A stretch of 64,000 nt of DNA from Verrucomicrobium sp. BvORR106 (lineage in GTDB: Bacteria > Verrucomicrobiota > Verrucomicrobiia > Verrucomicrobiales > Verrucomicrobiaceae), in assembly GCF_000739655.1 (NCBI RefSeq), contig NZ_BATR01000098.1, positions 18,100 to 82,099 of the forward strand. Direction: 5' to 3'. Below, in pieces: positions 53,183 through 61,223 of the stretch. Below the pieces are notes generated by a model that was not told the origin of the DNA, ran no database searches, and saw only the letters and a program-made list of their open reading frames with translations. Each line of letters begins with the position of its first letter. Within the stretch, counting starts at the first letter, position 1. The position numbers were made by a program, and so were the translations under genes.

Positions 53183-54400
53183 TCAGGGTTGTGACGGGCT
53201 GATCTCCGCCACGTACAGCCGGGTCCAGGGACCCTCGCTGACATTGAAGTAGATGCGCCTGCCGTCTGCGCTGAAAACCGGATGGGGATGGGAGCGCCGC
53301 CAGGATCGGGCGCCCTCGTTGTTCTTGAACTGATGGAGCATGAGGTGCTGGCCACCCCGTGCATCGGCCAGGATGATGCCCCAGTGGTTGGAGTCGCTTC
53401 CAAAGCGGTCCATGGTGGTATCCGTGACCAGCAGACGGCCGTCCGGACTGGCAGAGGGGTGATCACCCCGGGCCGCGGGCAACCCCGGAGTGCGCGTGGC
53501 CTTGCCATTGTCACTGTCGAAGATGGTGAACGTGGTCTCCACGATGTGCCGGTCGTCCGGATGCCACGAGGGGTGTCCCCAGCGCTCATTCTGGTAGAGG
53601 AAGCGCTTCTCTTTGAGATCGTAGCAAATGAGGCCCTGACGCACGCTGGCTGCCCCACTGCGTGGGTCCGGTCCGCTGGCAGCGGCCATCTTGAAAAAGA
53701 CCCGGTCGAGCTTCGGGCTCAAGACGGGGAAGAAGATCGAGACCTCTTTGCCGGAATAGGCTTTGGAGAACCAGTCTGGATATTGCCGGGTGACGTCTTC
53801 CACCTTCAGCGCCGTGGTGATTTCCCCCGTGACGACGTTCACAAGTTCCAGATCACGATGCGGGCCGGGATTCCAGTGTTGACCATAGAGCGGCACCACC
53901 TGCCCCTGGGGCTGTCCCCAGCCGCTGAGTCGATCCTGGGCCAGTACCCGCTCCACGGGCGGGTTCCCGTCCACATTGACGGAGGCGACGAACCAGCGTC
54001 CTTCCCGCTCCCCGTGATAGGTGACGGTGCGGCCCTCATTCACCCACTGCTGGCAGGCGACCCGGTGGGCATCCTCGGCTTTGAGATTGGTGGCGAGTTG
54101 TTGCTCTGCGCCAGTCTTCCGGTCGCGAACCCACACCTCTCCGACGTGGCCGTCCGCGGCGGTGGAGACGAAGAAGAGCACTTTGCTGCCATCCGGACTC
54201 TCCGGACAGGTGTTGAAGTAGGAGTGCACGGTGTGGCGCTCCTTTTCCGGGGAAACTGGCTGGATGCGCACGCCACTTCGCCAGGGGGCCAGAGGATCCT
54301 CAGCGGAGGATGCCGGACTGTTCGTCTGGGCGGGCAGGGAGGTGCTGCCGCAAAGGAGCAATGCGGCAACCAGGGTGCGGACGTGGAGCGAGGAGGGCAT
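53183..54400 (-). CDS. secreted beta-propeller protein, oligogalacturonide-lyase-like
   Basis: 405 residues from ATG 54400 (MPSSLHVRTLVAALLLCGS, signal peptide). WD40/TolB-like repeats are visible (SPDGSKVLFFVSTAADGHVG, HPSWHPDDRHIVET, ASPDGRLLVTDTTMDR, SHPHPVFSADGRRIYFNV). The HPSWHPD and SHPHPVFS histidine clusters recall PL22 oligogalacturonide lyases, but the manganese-binding residues cannot be confirmed by eye. It could equally be a general propeller. Confidence 0.75.
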   Translation of the reverse strand: MPSSLHVRTLVAALLLCGSTSLPAQTNSPASSAEDPLAPWRSGVRIQPVSPEKERHTVHSYFNTCPESPDGSKVLFFVSTAADGHVGEVWVRDRKTGAEQQLATNLKAEDAHRVACQQWVNEGRTVTYHGEREGRWFVASVNVDGNPPVERVLAQDRLSGWGQPQGQVVPLYGQHWNPGPHRDLELVNVVTGEITTALKVEDVTRQYPDWFSKAYSGKEVSIFFPVLSPKLDRVFFKMAAASGPDPRSGAASVRQGLICYDLKEKRFLYQNERWGHPSWHPDDRHIVETTFTIFDSDNGKATRTPGLPAARGDHPSASPDGRLLVTDTTMDRFGSDSNHWGIILADARGGQHLMLHQFKNNEGARSWRRSHPHPVFSADGRRIYFNVSEGPWTRLYVAEISPSQP

Positions 54401-54493
54401 GGCGGTGAGGAGGACTTCCATGCACAAGACGGCAGCTTGCAGGGAAGCCTTGCGAAGAACCGCAGGTTCCACGGTGACGACCCGACCCCAGGG

Positions 54494-56227
54494 CTAGCCC
54501 TCGTTGTCCAAAGCGGGCTCGTTGAGCGGGAGGTCCACTACGAGGGGGCGATGGTCTGAGAAGGGCTTCTTCACGTGCTCATTAAACTCCGCCAGGGTCT
54601 CTCCGTAGTGGGGGGCGAACCGGTAAGGGCCGCGTTTGTCGCGAGAGTCCTGAAGGAGGCCGGACTTCACAAAGAACCAATCCAGACGGTATCGCCCCAG
54701 CGGGCCGATGGGGCGGCGCACACTGAAGCTGGTGACCTGGCCCTTCAGGCGACGGTCGTTGCTGTTGGCCAGGAGGCCCTTGCGACCGTTGATTGAGCGC
54801 GCCCGGTCACCGCGAAAGTCAAAGCTGCTGCCGTCATCGAACTGGAACTCCTTCACCCGGTTGAAAAGGCCCACCACGCGGTTGGGGAACAGGATGGGGA
54901 CATTGGGGGCGAGAGGGCTTTGAAAATTCTTCAATGCATTCACCACCCCGCGTTCCCGATAGAGGGGGATGACGGTGCCCCAGACGAGGCCGGACACGTT
55001 GGACGCGGTGGAGACAAAGCTGGCCGGAGTATCAAGCTGACGCCAGATGACACGCTCGACGGACGTGGGGCTCACATCATTGGGCGCGGAATTGTGGTCC
55101 CCCGCCATGATGACCGGGTGGGGGATGTTCTTGATGTACCCGAGGATCTCCACCATCTGGGCCTCCCGGTACTTCGGCAGCGTCTTGATCTCCAGGTGGT
55201 TGTTGATCAGGGTGACCAGCCCGCCCGGTGCGTTGGGCACAGCCACATCCACGCGGAAGAAGTTACGACCGCCGACCTTCAGTTCGCGGGTGATTTCATT
55301 GTCAAAAACCAGCGCTGAACCTACACGCCGGCCATGCTCGGCGAAGTCGGCACGCTTCTGTTCGTCCTTGAACCAATCGTAGGGCTGGGTCTTGAGTTGA
55401 AAGGCCTCCGCTTTGACAATCGGGTAGCGGGAGAGGATGGCAGAGCCAAAGACGCCTTTGTACCGGGCGGGATCAACACTGTGGTATTGGGGCTTGCCAG
55501 CAGGGCTGTCAGGCCGGGGTTCGTGACCCAGGAGCACAGGATCCACTTCCAGAGCCTGCGCGGCGTAGGCGTAGTTCATCCCCAGGGACCGGGCCAAGGT
55601 GCGGGCGGCATCCACGTAGCCGGAGCGGTTCACCCCGAGGTCCATTTCCTGAAGGAACACGATGTCCGCGCTGGCCAGACGCTGGCGCTGGCGCAGCATT
55701 TCTTCCCGCAAGAGAGAGCCGGCTGGCGCACGCTTCTCATTGATCATCGAGGTGTAGGCAGCGGGAGATGTCAGAGCCTCCGCCACCCGGGTGATGTTGA
55801 GAGATTTCTCGATGTTCCATGTCGCCACCCGCAGAATGGGGCCGAGGCCGGCCGTGCTTTGCACATGGGGGCGCTGGCCGGAGAGATAGGCCTCGTTGCT
55901 GACCACTGGGGTGCGCCAGAATCGCTCCAGCCGGGCCGCGGTCTCACCCTTTGGCTGGGGGTTTTTGCTCAGGGAGACGAGCTCTGCATGACTGAGGAAG
56001 TCCGGAGTCTGGCGTGGGGCCAGGCGCTGGCGGACATGGGCCGGAAAGGTGATGGCTTTGCCTTGAACCAGAGGTGTGGTCCGGTCAGCGTTTTTTCGTC
56101 CCGTGGTGGAGCAACTGGGAATGGACAAAGCTAGCAGCAGCCCGCCAGCCAAAGTCGCGTGGACTCGCCGCCGACGTGCATTGCGTCGGGAACAGAGACT
56201 CGGAGCGTCTGCGATGGGGGGCAGCAT
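54494..56227 (-). CDS. endonuclease/exonuclease/phosphatase-family lipoprotein
   Basis: 577 residues from ATG 56227. A basic N-terminus and hydrophobic segment end in LSIPSCSTTG, a likely lipobox cysteine. The EEP fold motifs are VATWNIEKS, FLQEMDLG, LINNHLEIK, IMAGDHNSAP and PFSDHRPLVVDL. An insertion of about 120 residues (near FRGDRARSINGRKGL) sits before the last motif. It is probably an exported phosphodiesterase or nuclease; substrate unknown. Confidence 0.87.
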   Translation of the reverse strand: MLPPIADAPSLCSRRNARRRRVHATLAGGLLLALSIPSCSTTGRKNADRTTPLVQGKAITFPAHVRQRLAPRQTPDFLSHAELVSLSKNPQPKGETAARLERFWRTPVVSNEAYLSGQRPHVQSTAGLGPILRVATWNIEKSLNITRVAEALTSPAAYTSMINEKRAPAGSLLREEMLRQRQRLASADIVFLQEMDLGVNRSGYVDAARTLARSLGMNYAYAAQALEVDPVLLGHEPRPDSPAGKPQYHSVDPARYKGVFGSAILSRYPIVKAEAFQLKTQPYDWFKDEQKRADFAEHGRRVGSALVFDNEITRELKVGGRNFFRVDVAVPNAPGGLVTLINNHLEIKTLPKYREAQMVEILGYIKNIPHPVIMAGDHNSAPNDVSPTSVERVIWRQLDTPASFVSTASNVSGLVWGTVIPLYRERGVVNALKNFQSPLAPNVPILFPNRVVGLFNRVKEFQFDDGSSFDFRGDRARSINGRKGLLANSNDRRLKGQVTSFSVRRPIGPLGRYRLDWFFVKSGLLQDSRDKRGPYRFAPHYGETLAEFNEHVKKPFSDHRPLVVDLPLNEPALDNEG

Positions 56228-56352
56228 GCTGTGGGGTAAAATGAGACCGATAGGGGGACCCGTGCCAGGGGCAAGAAAAAAGCATACGTCTGAGGTGAAA
56301 ATGGGGGAACAACGTTCTTGTTTGGCAGGAGGCGGCGCATGGGGGCCTACAG

Positions 56353-56390
56353 GCAAAAAAAAGCCCGACGTGACTGAGCACGTCGGGCTT
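56353..56390 (-). terminator. intrinsic terminator of the ThuA-like gene
   Basis: On the minus strand a perfect 12-bp stem (AAGCCCGACGTG / CACGTCGGGCTT), six-base loop and T-run. It lies 33 bases after the stop. Confidence 0.93.
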
Positions 56391-56422
56391 CAAATGGAGA
56401 TCTGGATGTCCCGTGTGCGGGC

Positions 56423-57397
56423 CTAGGGCTTCTTCTCGGCGGCCGCAGGCGTTGCCGGGGCGGCAGGCTTGGCTGGCTTCGGTGCCGGCGGCTTGGGCTC
56501 CACGTAGGGAGGGTTCACGTGCGCTTCGGGAGCGGTTTCCTTGAGGTTCGGGGGCACGTCGGCCTTCACATCACCCAGGGCCCACTTGATGCCGCCCACC
56601 AGAATGTCCTGGAAGATGGGGTTGGTCCAGACGTCTTCGCGGTGGCCCATGGCGGTGTACCAGACGCGGCCTTCGCCTTCTTTGCGGGCCCAGGTGATGG
56701 GGAACGCGGGGCGCTTGTATTCGTCGCCCTTCATGGAGGGGGAGTCGATGGTGCTCAGCACGTGGATGTCGGGCGTGAAGTCTTTTAGAGAATACCACTC
56801 TTCGGGGAAGCTGTACTCCTTGCCCACGTTCTCAAAGCCGGGGAACTTGGGATTGGTGACGGTGATCTTGGCCGGCTGCTGGGCACCGTGTTTGATGAAC
56901 TCGGCACCGAGGAAACGCACATAGGGATCCGCCTTGTCGCCGTGATTGAGGAATCGCTCCGGCCCCTTCTTGGATTCATTGTCCGTGTGGAAGGTGTCGC
57001 TGGCGGAGTGGGAGCCGATGAAGCCTTTGCCGCTGCGCACGTAGTCGAACAGCGCCTGTTTGCCCTCGGGGCTCATGGCGGGCTGGCCGTCGGTGCCGGG
57101 TGTGGTGAGGTCGCCGGTGGTGTAGAAGAACACCGCGTCGAACTGGGCCAGGTACTCTTTGCTGAAAAGAGAACCGTCTTTGGAGTAGGTGAACTCCCAG
57201 TTGTTCTTTTTGCCGAGCTCGGTGAGCACGCCTTCAGCATGGCTGGGCTGGCCTTTTTTCCAGGAGATGACGGAGTGCTCGAATCCGCTGGATTTGGTGA
57301 AGAAGAGGATCTTGCGTTTCGGCGGCGTGGTGGCGGAGAACGCCATGGCCGCCACGACGGCCAGCAGCGTGAGTGGTGCGATGAGTTTCTTGAACAT
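56423..57397 (-). CDS. secreted ThuA-domain protein
   Basis: 324 residues from ATG 57397 (MFKKLIAPLTLLAVVAAMAF, signal peptide). The ThuA-like fold is shown by KILFFTKSSGFEHSVISW, AVFFYTTGDLTTPG, GKGFIGSHSASDTFH and RVWYTAMGHREDVW. ThuA proteins are linked to sugar (trehalose) use; members in this phylum are often exported. The tail is Pro/Ala-rich (PKPPAPKPAKPAAPA). It is divergent from the sulfatase gene. Confidence 0.9.
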   Translation of the reverse strand: MFKKLIAPLTLLAVVAAMAFSATTPPKRKILFFTKSSGFEHSVISWKKGQPSHAEGVLTELGKKNNWEFTYSKDGSLFSKEYLAQFDAVFFYTTGDLTTPGTDGQPAMSPEGKQALFDYVRSGKGFIGSHSASDTFHTDNESKKGPERFLNHGDKADPYVRFLGAEFIKHGAQQPAKITVTNPKFPGFENVGKEYSFPEEWYSLKDFTPDIHVLSTIDSPSMKGDEYKRPAFPITWARKEGEGRVWYTAMGHREDVWTNPIFQDILVGGIKWALGDVKADVPPNLKETAPEAHVNPPYVEPKPPAPKPAKPAAPATPAAAEKKP

Positions 57398-57485
57398 TCC
57401 CCGGGAATACACGGTGGGGCCGGGTTTGGCGAAGAAAAAAATTGGCGTTACAGCTGCACCCGTCGTGCGCGTTTACGGAGGTCTG

Positions 57486-58916
57486 ATGAAGCGTCTAATC
57501 TGGCTGGCAGCGGTTTTTTCAATGGGGTGGTGCACTGCAATCCTGCGGGGGGCGGATCATCCCAATGTCCTGTTTTTGTTCAGTGACGATCAACGCGCGG
57601 ACACCATCGCTGCGTTGGGGAACGCCCATCTCCAGACACCCAATCTGGATCGCCTGGTCAAGGAGGGCACCACCTTCACACGAGCCTACTGTATGGGCTC
57701 CAAACAGGGAGCGGTCTGTGTGCCCTCGCGAGCGATGCTGATGAGCGGGCGCACGCTCTACCGGGTGCAGGAACAGCTCAAAGGCGTGCCCACCTGGCCG
57801 GAGAGTTTTGCCACTGCGGGATATCGCACTTTCCTGACGGGAAAGTGGCACAACGGAGCGCCCTCCGCGCTGCGGGTGTTCCAGGACGGAAAGGCGGTTT
57901 TCCTCGGGGGAATGGGCAATCCGGATGCGATTCCCGTGCAGGACATGGCTTCGCCAGATGCGGGCGGGCCAAGGCAGTTTGTGAACAGGCGCACGGTGGA
58001 GAAGCACTGTGTGGAGCTCTTTGCCGACAAGGCGGTGGAGTTCCTCCAGGGGCAAAAACAAGGTGCGCATCCCTGGCTCTGCTACGTGGCTTTCAACGCA
58101 CCTCACGATCCCCGGAAAGCGCCACCTGCGTGGCACGAACAGGCCAATGCCAACAAGCCACCGGTGCCGGAGAACTTCTTGCCGGTGCACCCGTTCAACA
58201 ATGGTGAAATGACCGTGCGGGATGAGAAGCTGGCCCCCTGGCCGCGTACCGAGGCGGTGATCCGGCAGGACCTGGCGGACTACTATGCGGCGATCATGTT
58301 CATGGACGCGCAGATCGGCAGGATTTTGGAAACCCTTCGAGCAACCGGCCAGGATGAAAAAACGATCATTGTCTTCACCAGCGATCATGGACTGGCCATC
58401 GGCAGCCACGGTCTGATGGGCAAGCAGAGCCTGTACGACCACTCCATGCACTCCCCACTGATCCTGAGCGGACCTGGAGTGCCGAAAGGAGAGAAGCGAG
58501 ATGCGCTCTGCTACCTGCTCGACGTGTATCCCACGTTGGGAGAACTGGCGGGAGTGCCCAAGCCGGAAGGTAGCGAGGGGCTGAGCCTGGTGCCGGTGCT
58601 CAAAGGCGAGGAAACGACCCGCCGACAGGCGATCATGACCGGCTACCGCAACGTGCAGCGTGCGGTGCGGGATGATCAGTGGAAGCTCATCGTGTATCCG
58701 CAGGTGAACAAGATGCAGCTCTACGATCTGAAGTCAGATCCAGCCGAGACCAAGGATCTGGCCCAAGAGCCTGGGCATGCGGAGGAAATTGACCGCATGC
58801 GGTCGCTGCTGGAGAAGCTGCAGAAGGAGAACGGGGACACTCAGGTGCTGAGGACGGAGCATCCGCTGCCGCTGGAGTTCGATTTTGCGGGTCAGGGGAC
58901 GGCGACAAAGAATTGA
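57486..58916 (+). CDS. secreted formylglycine-dependent sulfatase
   Basis: 476 residues from ATG 57486 (MKRLIWLAAVFSMGWC, signal peptide). The sulfatase signature is G-A-V-C78-V-P-S-R, with cysteine in the position converted to formylglycine. Metal and substrate residues: NVLFLFSDDQ, FLTGKWHNG and FTSDHGLAIGSHGLMGKQ. The C-terminus ends with the usual sulfatase pattern (LYDLKSDPAETKDLA). It likely removes sulfate from glycans. A repeat begins right at its stop codon. Confidence 0.93.
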   Translation: MKRLIWLAAVFSMGWCTAILRGADHPNVLFLFSDDQRADTIAALGNAHLQTPNLDRLVKEGTTFTRAYCMGSKQGAVCVPSRAMLMSGRTLYRVQEQLKGVPTWPESFATAGYRTFLTGKWHNGAPSALRVFQDGKAVFLGGMGNPDAIPVQDMASPDAGGPRQFVNRRTVEKHCVELFADKAVEFLQGQKQGAHPWLCYVAFNAPHDPRKAPPAWHEQANANKPPVPENFLPVHPFNNGEMTVRDEKLAPWPRTEAVIRQDLADYYAAIMFMDAQIGRILETLRATGQDEKTIIVFTSDHGLAIGSHGLMGKQSLYDHSMHSPLILSGPGVPKGEKRDALCYLLDVYPTLGELAGVPKPEGSEGLSLVPVLKGEETTRRQAIMTGYRNVQRAVRDDQWKLIVYPQVNKMQLYDLKSDPAETKDLAQEPGHAEEIDRMRSLLEKLQKENGDTQVLRTEHPLPLEFDFAGQGTATKN

Positions 58917-58951
58917 CAGGATTAACAAGATTTTTAGCGGATTAACAGGAT
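58915..58951. repeat. ACAGGATTAACAAGATT-type repeat, copy 3
   Basis: GACAGGATTAACAAGATTTT followed by GGATTAACAGGATGG. The first bases form the end of the TGA stop of the sulfatase. Confidence 0.7.
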
Positions 58952-58975
58952 GGCTGGTGGAGGCATTTCATTTGG

Positions 58976-59115
58976 ACAGAATTAACAGAATTTACGGAAT
59001 TAGAGTTCAGAGGCGTAGGGGGGAAGTGTGGTCTTGGTTAAATGGAATAACAGCTATGGGGGTGGAGAATTCCGGGAGCCTGATTCTGTTAATTCCGTTA
59101 TTTCTGTCTAAAAAG
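58976..59115. repeat. further repeat units in inverted arrangement
   Basis: GACAGAATTAACAGAATTTA at about 58976-59000, and the reverse-complement form (TTCTGTTAATTCCGTTATTT, about 59083-59108) just before the stop of the minus-strand cupin gene. The two face each other across the convergent intergenic gap. Confidence 0.6.
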
Positions 59116-59122
59116 TCTCTGC

Positions 59123-59575
59123 CTATGCCGTCTCTGGGCGTAGGGATTTCCAGGGCTCTTCGTTGCTCACATCCACGATGCCGGGTTCGTCGGCCTTGGC
59201 CGGGGAGAGAATGGCCAGGAAGACAAGGCGTTCATTGAAGGGGTTGTAGGTGCCATGGACTTCGCCCTTGGGGATGAAGGCCATTTCGCCTGGGCCGAGG
59301 ATGCGTTTTTGGTGCCCGACCCATTGTTCTGCGCGGCCTGAGACAATGTAGATGATTTCTTCGCGGGTCGGGTGGGTATGGAAGGGGTGGGAATGAAAGG
59401 GCTCCATGTTGGCGCGCACCATGAGGAGCTCCTGGTTGTTCACTACGTCATTGCGGCACAGCCATTCTTCGAGGGTCCAGGGCGAGACAAAGTCCACCTT
59501 TTCCGCGGCAGTCACGAAGCGGCGGGAGGCGATATCTTGCGGAGCAGGGGTGGGGGCGGAGTCAGCGTTGGACAT
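59123..59575 (-). CDS. cupin-domain protein
   Basis: 150 residues from ATG 59575 (MSNADSAPTPAPQDIASRRF). The single cupin barrel has metal ligands in PFHSHPFHTHPTREEIIY and IPKGEVHGTYN, and a GPGEMAFIPKG turn. No signal peptide. Could be a dioxygenase or a sugar-sensing protein; no partner is suggested by the neighbours. Confidence 0.88.
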   Translation of the reverse strand: MSNADSAPTPAPQDIASRRFVTAAEKVDFVSPWTLEEWLCRNDVVNNQELLMVRANMEPFHSHPFHTHPTREEIIYIVSGRAEQWVGHQKRILGPGEMAFIPKGEVHGTYNPFNERLVFLAILSPAKADEPGIVDVSNEEPWKSLRPETA

Positions 59576-59912
59576 GGTCGTGGGAAAGGGGATGGGGATG
59601 CGCCAAGGCAAAATGGTAGTTGAGAGCCAAAACTACGTCCTGCAAACACATCCACCTTTCTAAAATCCACATCCAGGCGACTGAAGGGCACAACAATGGG
59701 CGACTAATAACAGTCCTCGTCTTCCTCGACATCACGGGTCCAGTGCGACTTGACGACAAGATTCAATACTGCCACCCCTGCCAACCAGCCAAGGGCATTC
59801 AGTAGTTCATTCGCAGTGGGGGCAGCTGGGAGCCACCAAGGCTCGTCTTGTGCACACTGCTCTTACCATAGCCAAAACGAAGACGGTATGGGAAGACAAG
59901 AACCGGGTCTGG
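59576..59912. other. gap between the cupin and oxidoreductase genes
   Basis: About 337 bases. Apart from the possible remnant at 59704-59862 I see no gene, strong hairpin or repeat. Confidence 0.4.
59704..59862 (-). pseudogene. possible remnant or unannotated small membrane protein
   Basis: On the minus strand 52 codons are open to TAG 59704-59706. They read EPWWLPAAPTANELLNALG then WLAGVAVLNLVVKSHWTRD and an acidic end. This is protein-like (one hydrophobic helix) but lacks ATG, GTG or TTG before an in-frame stop at 59863-59865. A short ATG frame (59869) overlaps in another phase, so a frameshifted small gene is possible. It lies 44 bases downstream of the oxidoreductase gene on the same strand. 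Confidence 0.3.
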
Positions 59913-61118
59913 TTACCTTCCAAAACGGAACAACTCCGCGTGCTCGTTCTTTTTCCCCAGGATCTCATCGCGCATGATCTCGGCGGCGATCAGACTGTAG
60001 ATGATGCCGTTGCCGCCAAAGCCGAGGGTGAAGCTGGCGCGGGGAAACTCCGGGGTCTGGCCGATGTAGGGGAGGCCGTCCTTGGTTTCTCCGAACGTGC
60101 CGGCCCAGGCGAAAGCTACTTCGAAAGGGATGTCGGGGAAGAGGTGCTGAAACTTTCGGAGCAAGGTGGCCGACTTGGACTCGATGAGCGAGTCTCGCCG
60201 GTCGGCGTCGCGGAAGTCTTCATCTTCACCGCCGATGATGATGCGTCGGTCTGCGGTGGTTCGGAGATAGAGATAGGGATCCGCGTGTTCCCAGATCAGG
60301 CAGTCTTCATGCCAGATCGGGCCACGGCCCGCGATGGGCTCGCTGACGAGGGCGAAGCTGCTGTGTAGTGAGACGACCTTCTGATCCAGATCCCCCTGGG
60401 CCTCATATCCGGTGGCGAAGACAATGTGGCGGGCCCGGATGGTGGTGCCGCGGTCCGTGGTGGCGATGACCTTATTGCCTTGAACCTCGTAACCCGTCAG
60501 ACCGGTGCGGTCATGCACGCGGGCTGCCTTTTGACACGCGGCTTGAAGCAGGGTGTGAGTGAGCCGGTAGGCATCCACCTGCGCTCCGTCTCGTGAGTAG
60601 ATGGCGCAGGATTTCTTGAAGGGCATATGCTCTGTCACCTGCCGGGATGACCACCATTCAACGGCGATGCCCGCCCGACGTCGGGCGGCAAACTCCTTCT
60701 TCATGCCGGGCAGATCCCGTTTTAGGCCGCTGTAGTAGAGACTGGGTTTGGTCTTGAATCCGCAGTCATCATCCAGATTGCTCACCAGTGTCTGAATCTT
60801 GTAGATGGCATCGCGGCAGGCCTGGTAGCTGCGCACCGCATGGTCGCGACCAAGTTTTGCCTCCAGTTCATGCAATGGCGTATCGATCTCGTATTGCAAC
60901 AAGGCGGTGCTAGCAGCGGTGCTGCCCCAACCGATATCCCGGCGGTCCAAGACCATGGTGGAGACGCCCGCTTCGGCCAAATGGTAGGCGACCAGCGCGC
61001 CGGTGATGCCGCCACCCACCACCAGGACTTCACACCGGGCATCGCGCTCCAGGGCAGGGTAGCTGCCTTGGAGCCCATTCTTTAGCAGCCAATACGGGTG
61101 AGCTGAGCGGAGATCCAT
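59913..61118 (-). CDS. FAD-dependent oxidoreductase (DAO family)
   Basis: 401 residues. The N-terminal Rossmann fingerprint is VLVVGGGITGALVAYHLAEA; a second FAD contact is HIVFATGYEA. The C-terminal TLGFGGNGIIYSLIAAEI is the usual DAO end motif. It resembles glycine/D-amino-acid oxidases such as GabB-like and PuuB-like proteins. No membrane segment or signal. Substrate unknown. Confidence 0.9.
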   Translation of the reverse strand: MDLRSAHPYWLLKNGLQGSYPALERDARCEVLVVGGGITGALVAYHLAEAGVSTMVLDRRDIGWGSTAASTALLQYEIDTPLHELEAKLGRDHAVRSYQACRDAIYKIQTLVSNLDDDCGFKTKPSLYYSGLKRDLPGMKKEFAARRRAGIAVEWWSSRQVTEHMPFKKSCAIYSRDGAQVDAYRLTHTLLQAACQKAARVHDRTGLTGYEVQGNKVIATTDRGTTIRARHIVFATGYEAQGDLDQKVVSLHSSFALVSEPIAGRGPIWHEDCLIWEHADPYLYLRTTADRRIIIGGEDEDFRDADRRDSLIESKSATLLRKFQHLFPDIPFEVAFAWAGTFGETKDGLPYIGQTPEFPRASFTLGFGGNGIIYSLIAAEIMRDEILGKKNEHAELFRFGR

Positions 61119-61223
61119 GAGGTGGCAGGCGATGTTGGTTCACCACCCCTGATTCGGATCTCGCACCCTTTCGTCCGCGGAAATCTGGCGGGACGAGTCA
61201 AGGTGGATTGATCCCAAGGCCGG

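Noticed and set aside
53071..53658. N-terminal extension of the alpha/beta hydrolase
   Set aside because: The extension overlaps the propeller gene in another frame, has an odd Ser/Arg/Pro composition and would bury the signal peptide that begins at 53070.
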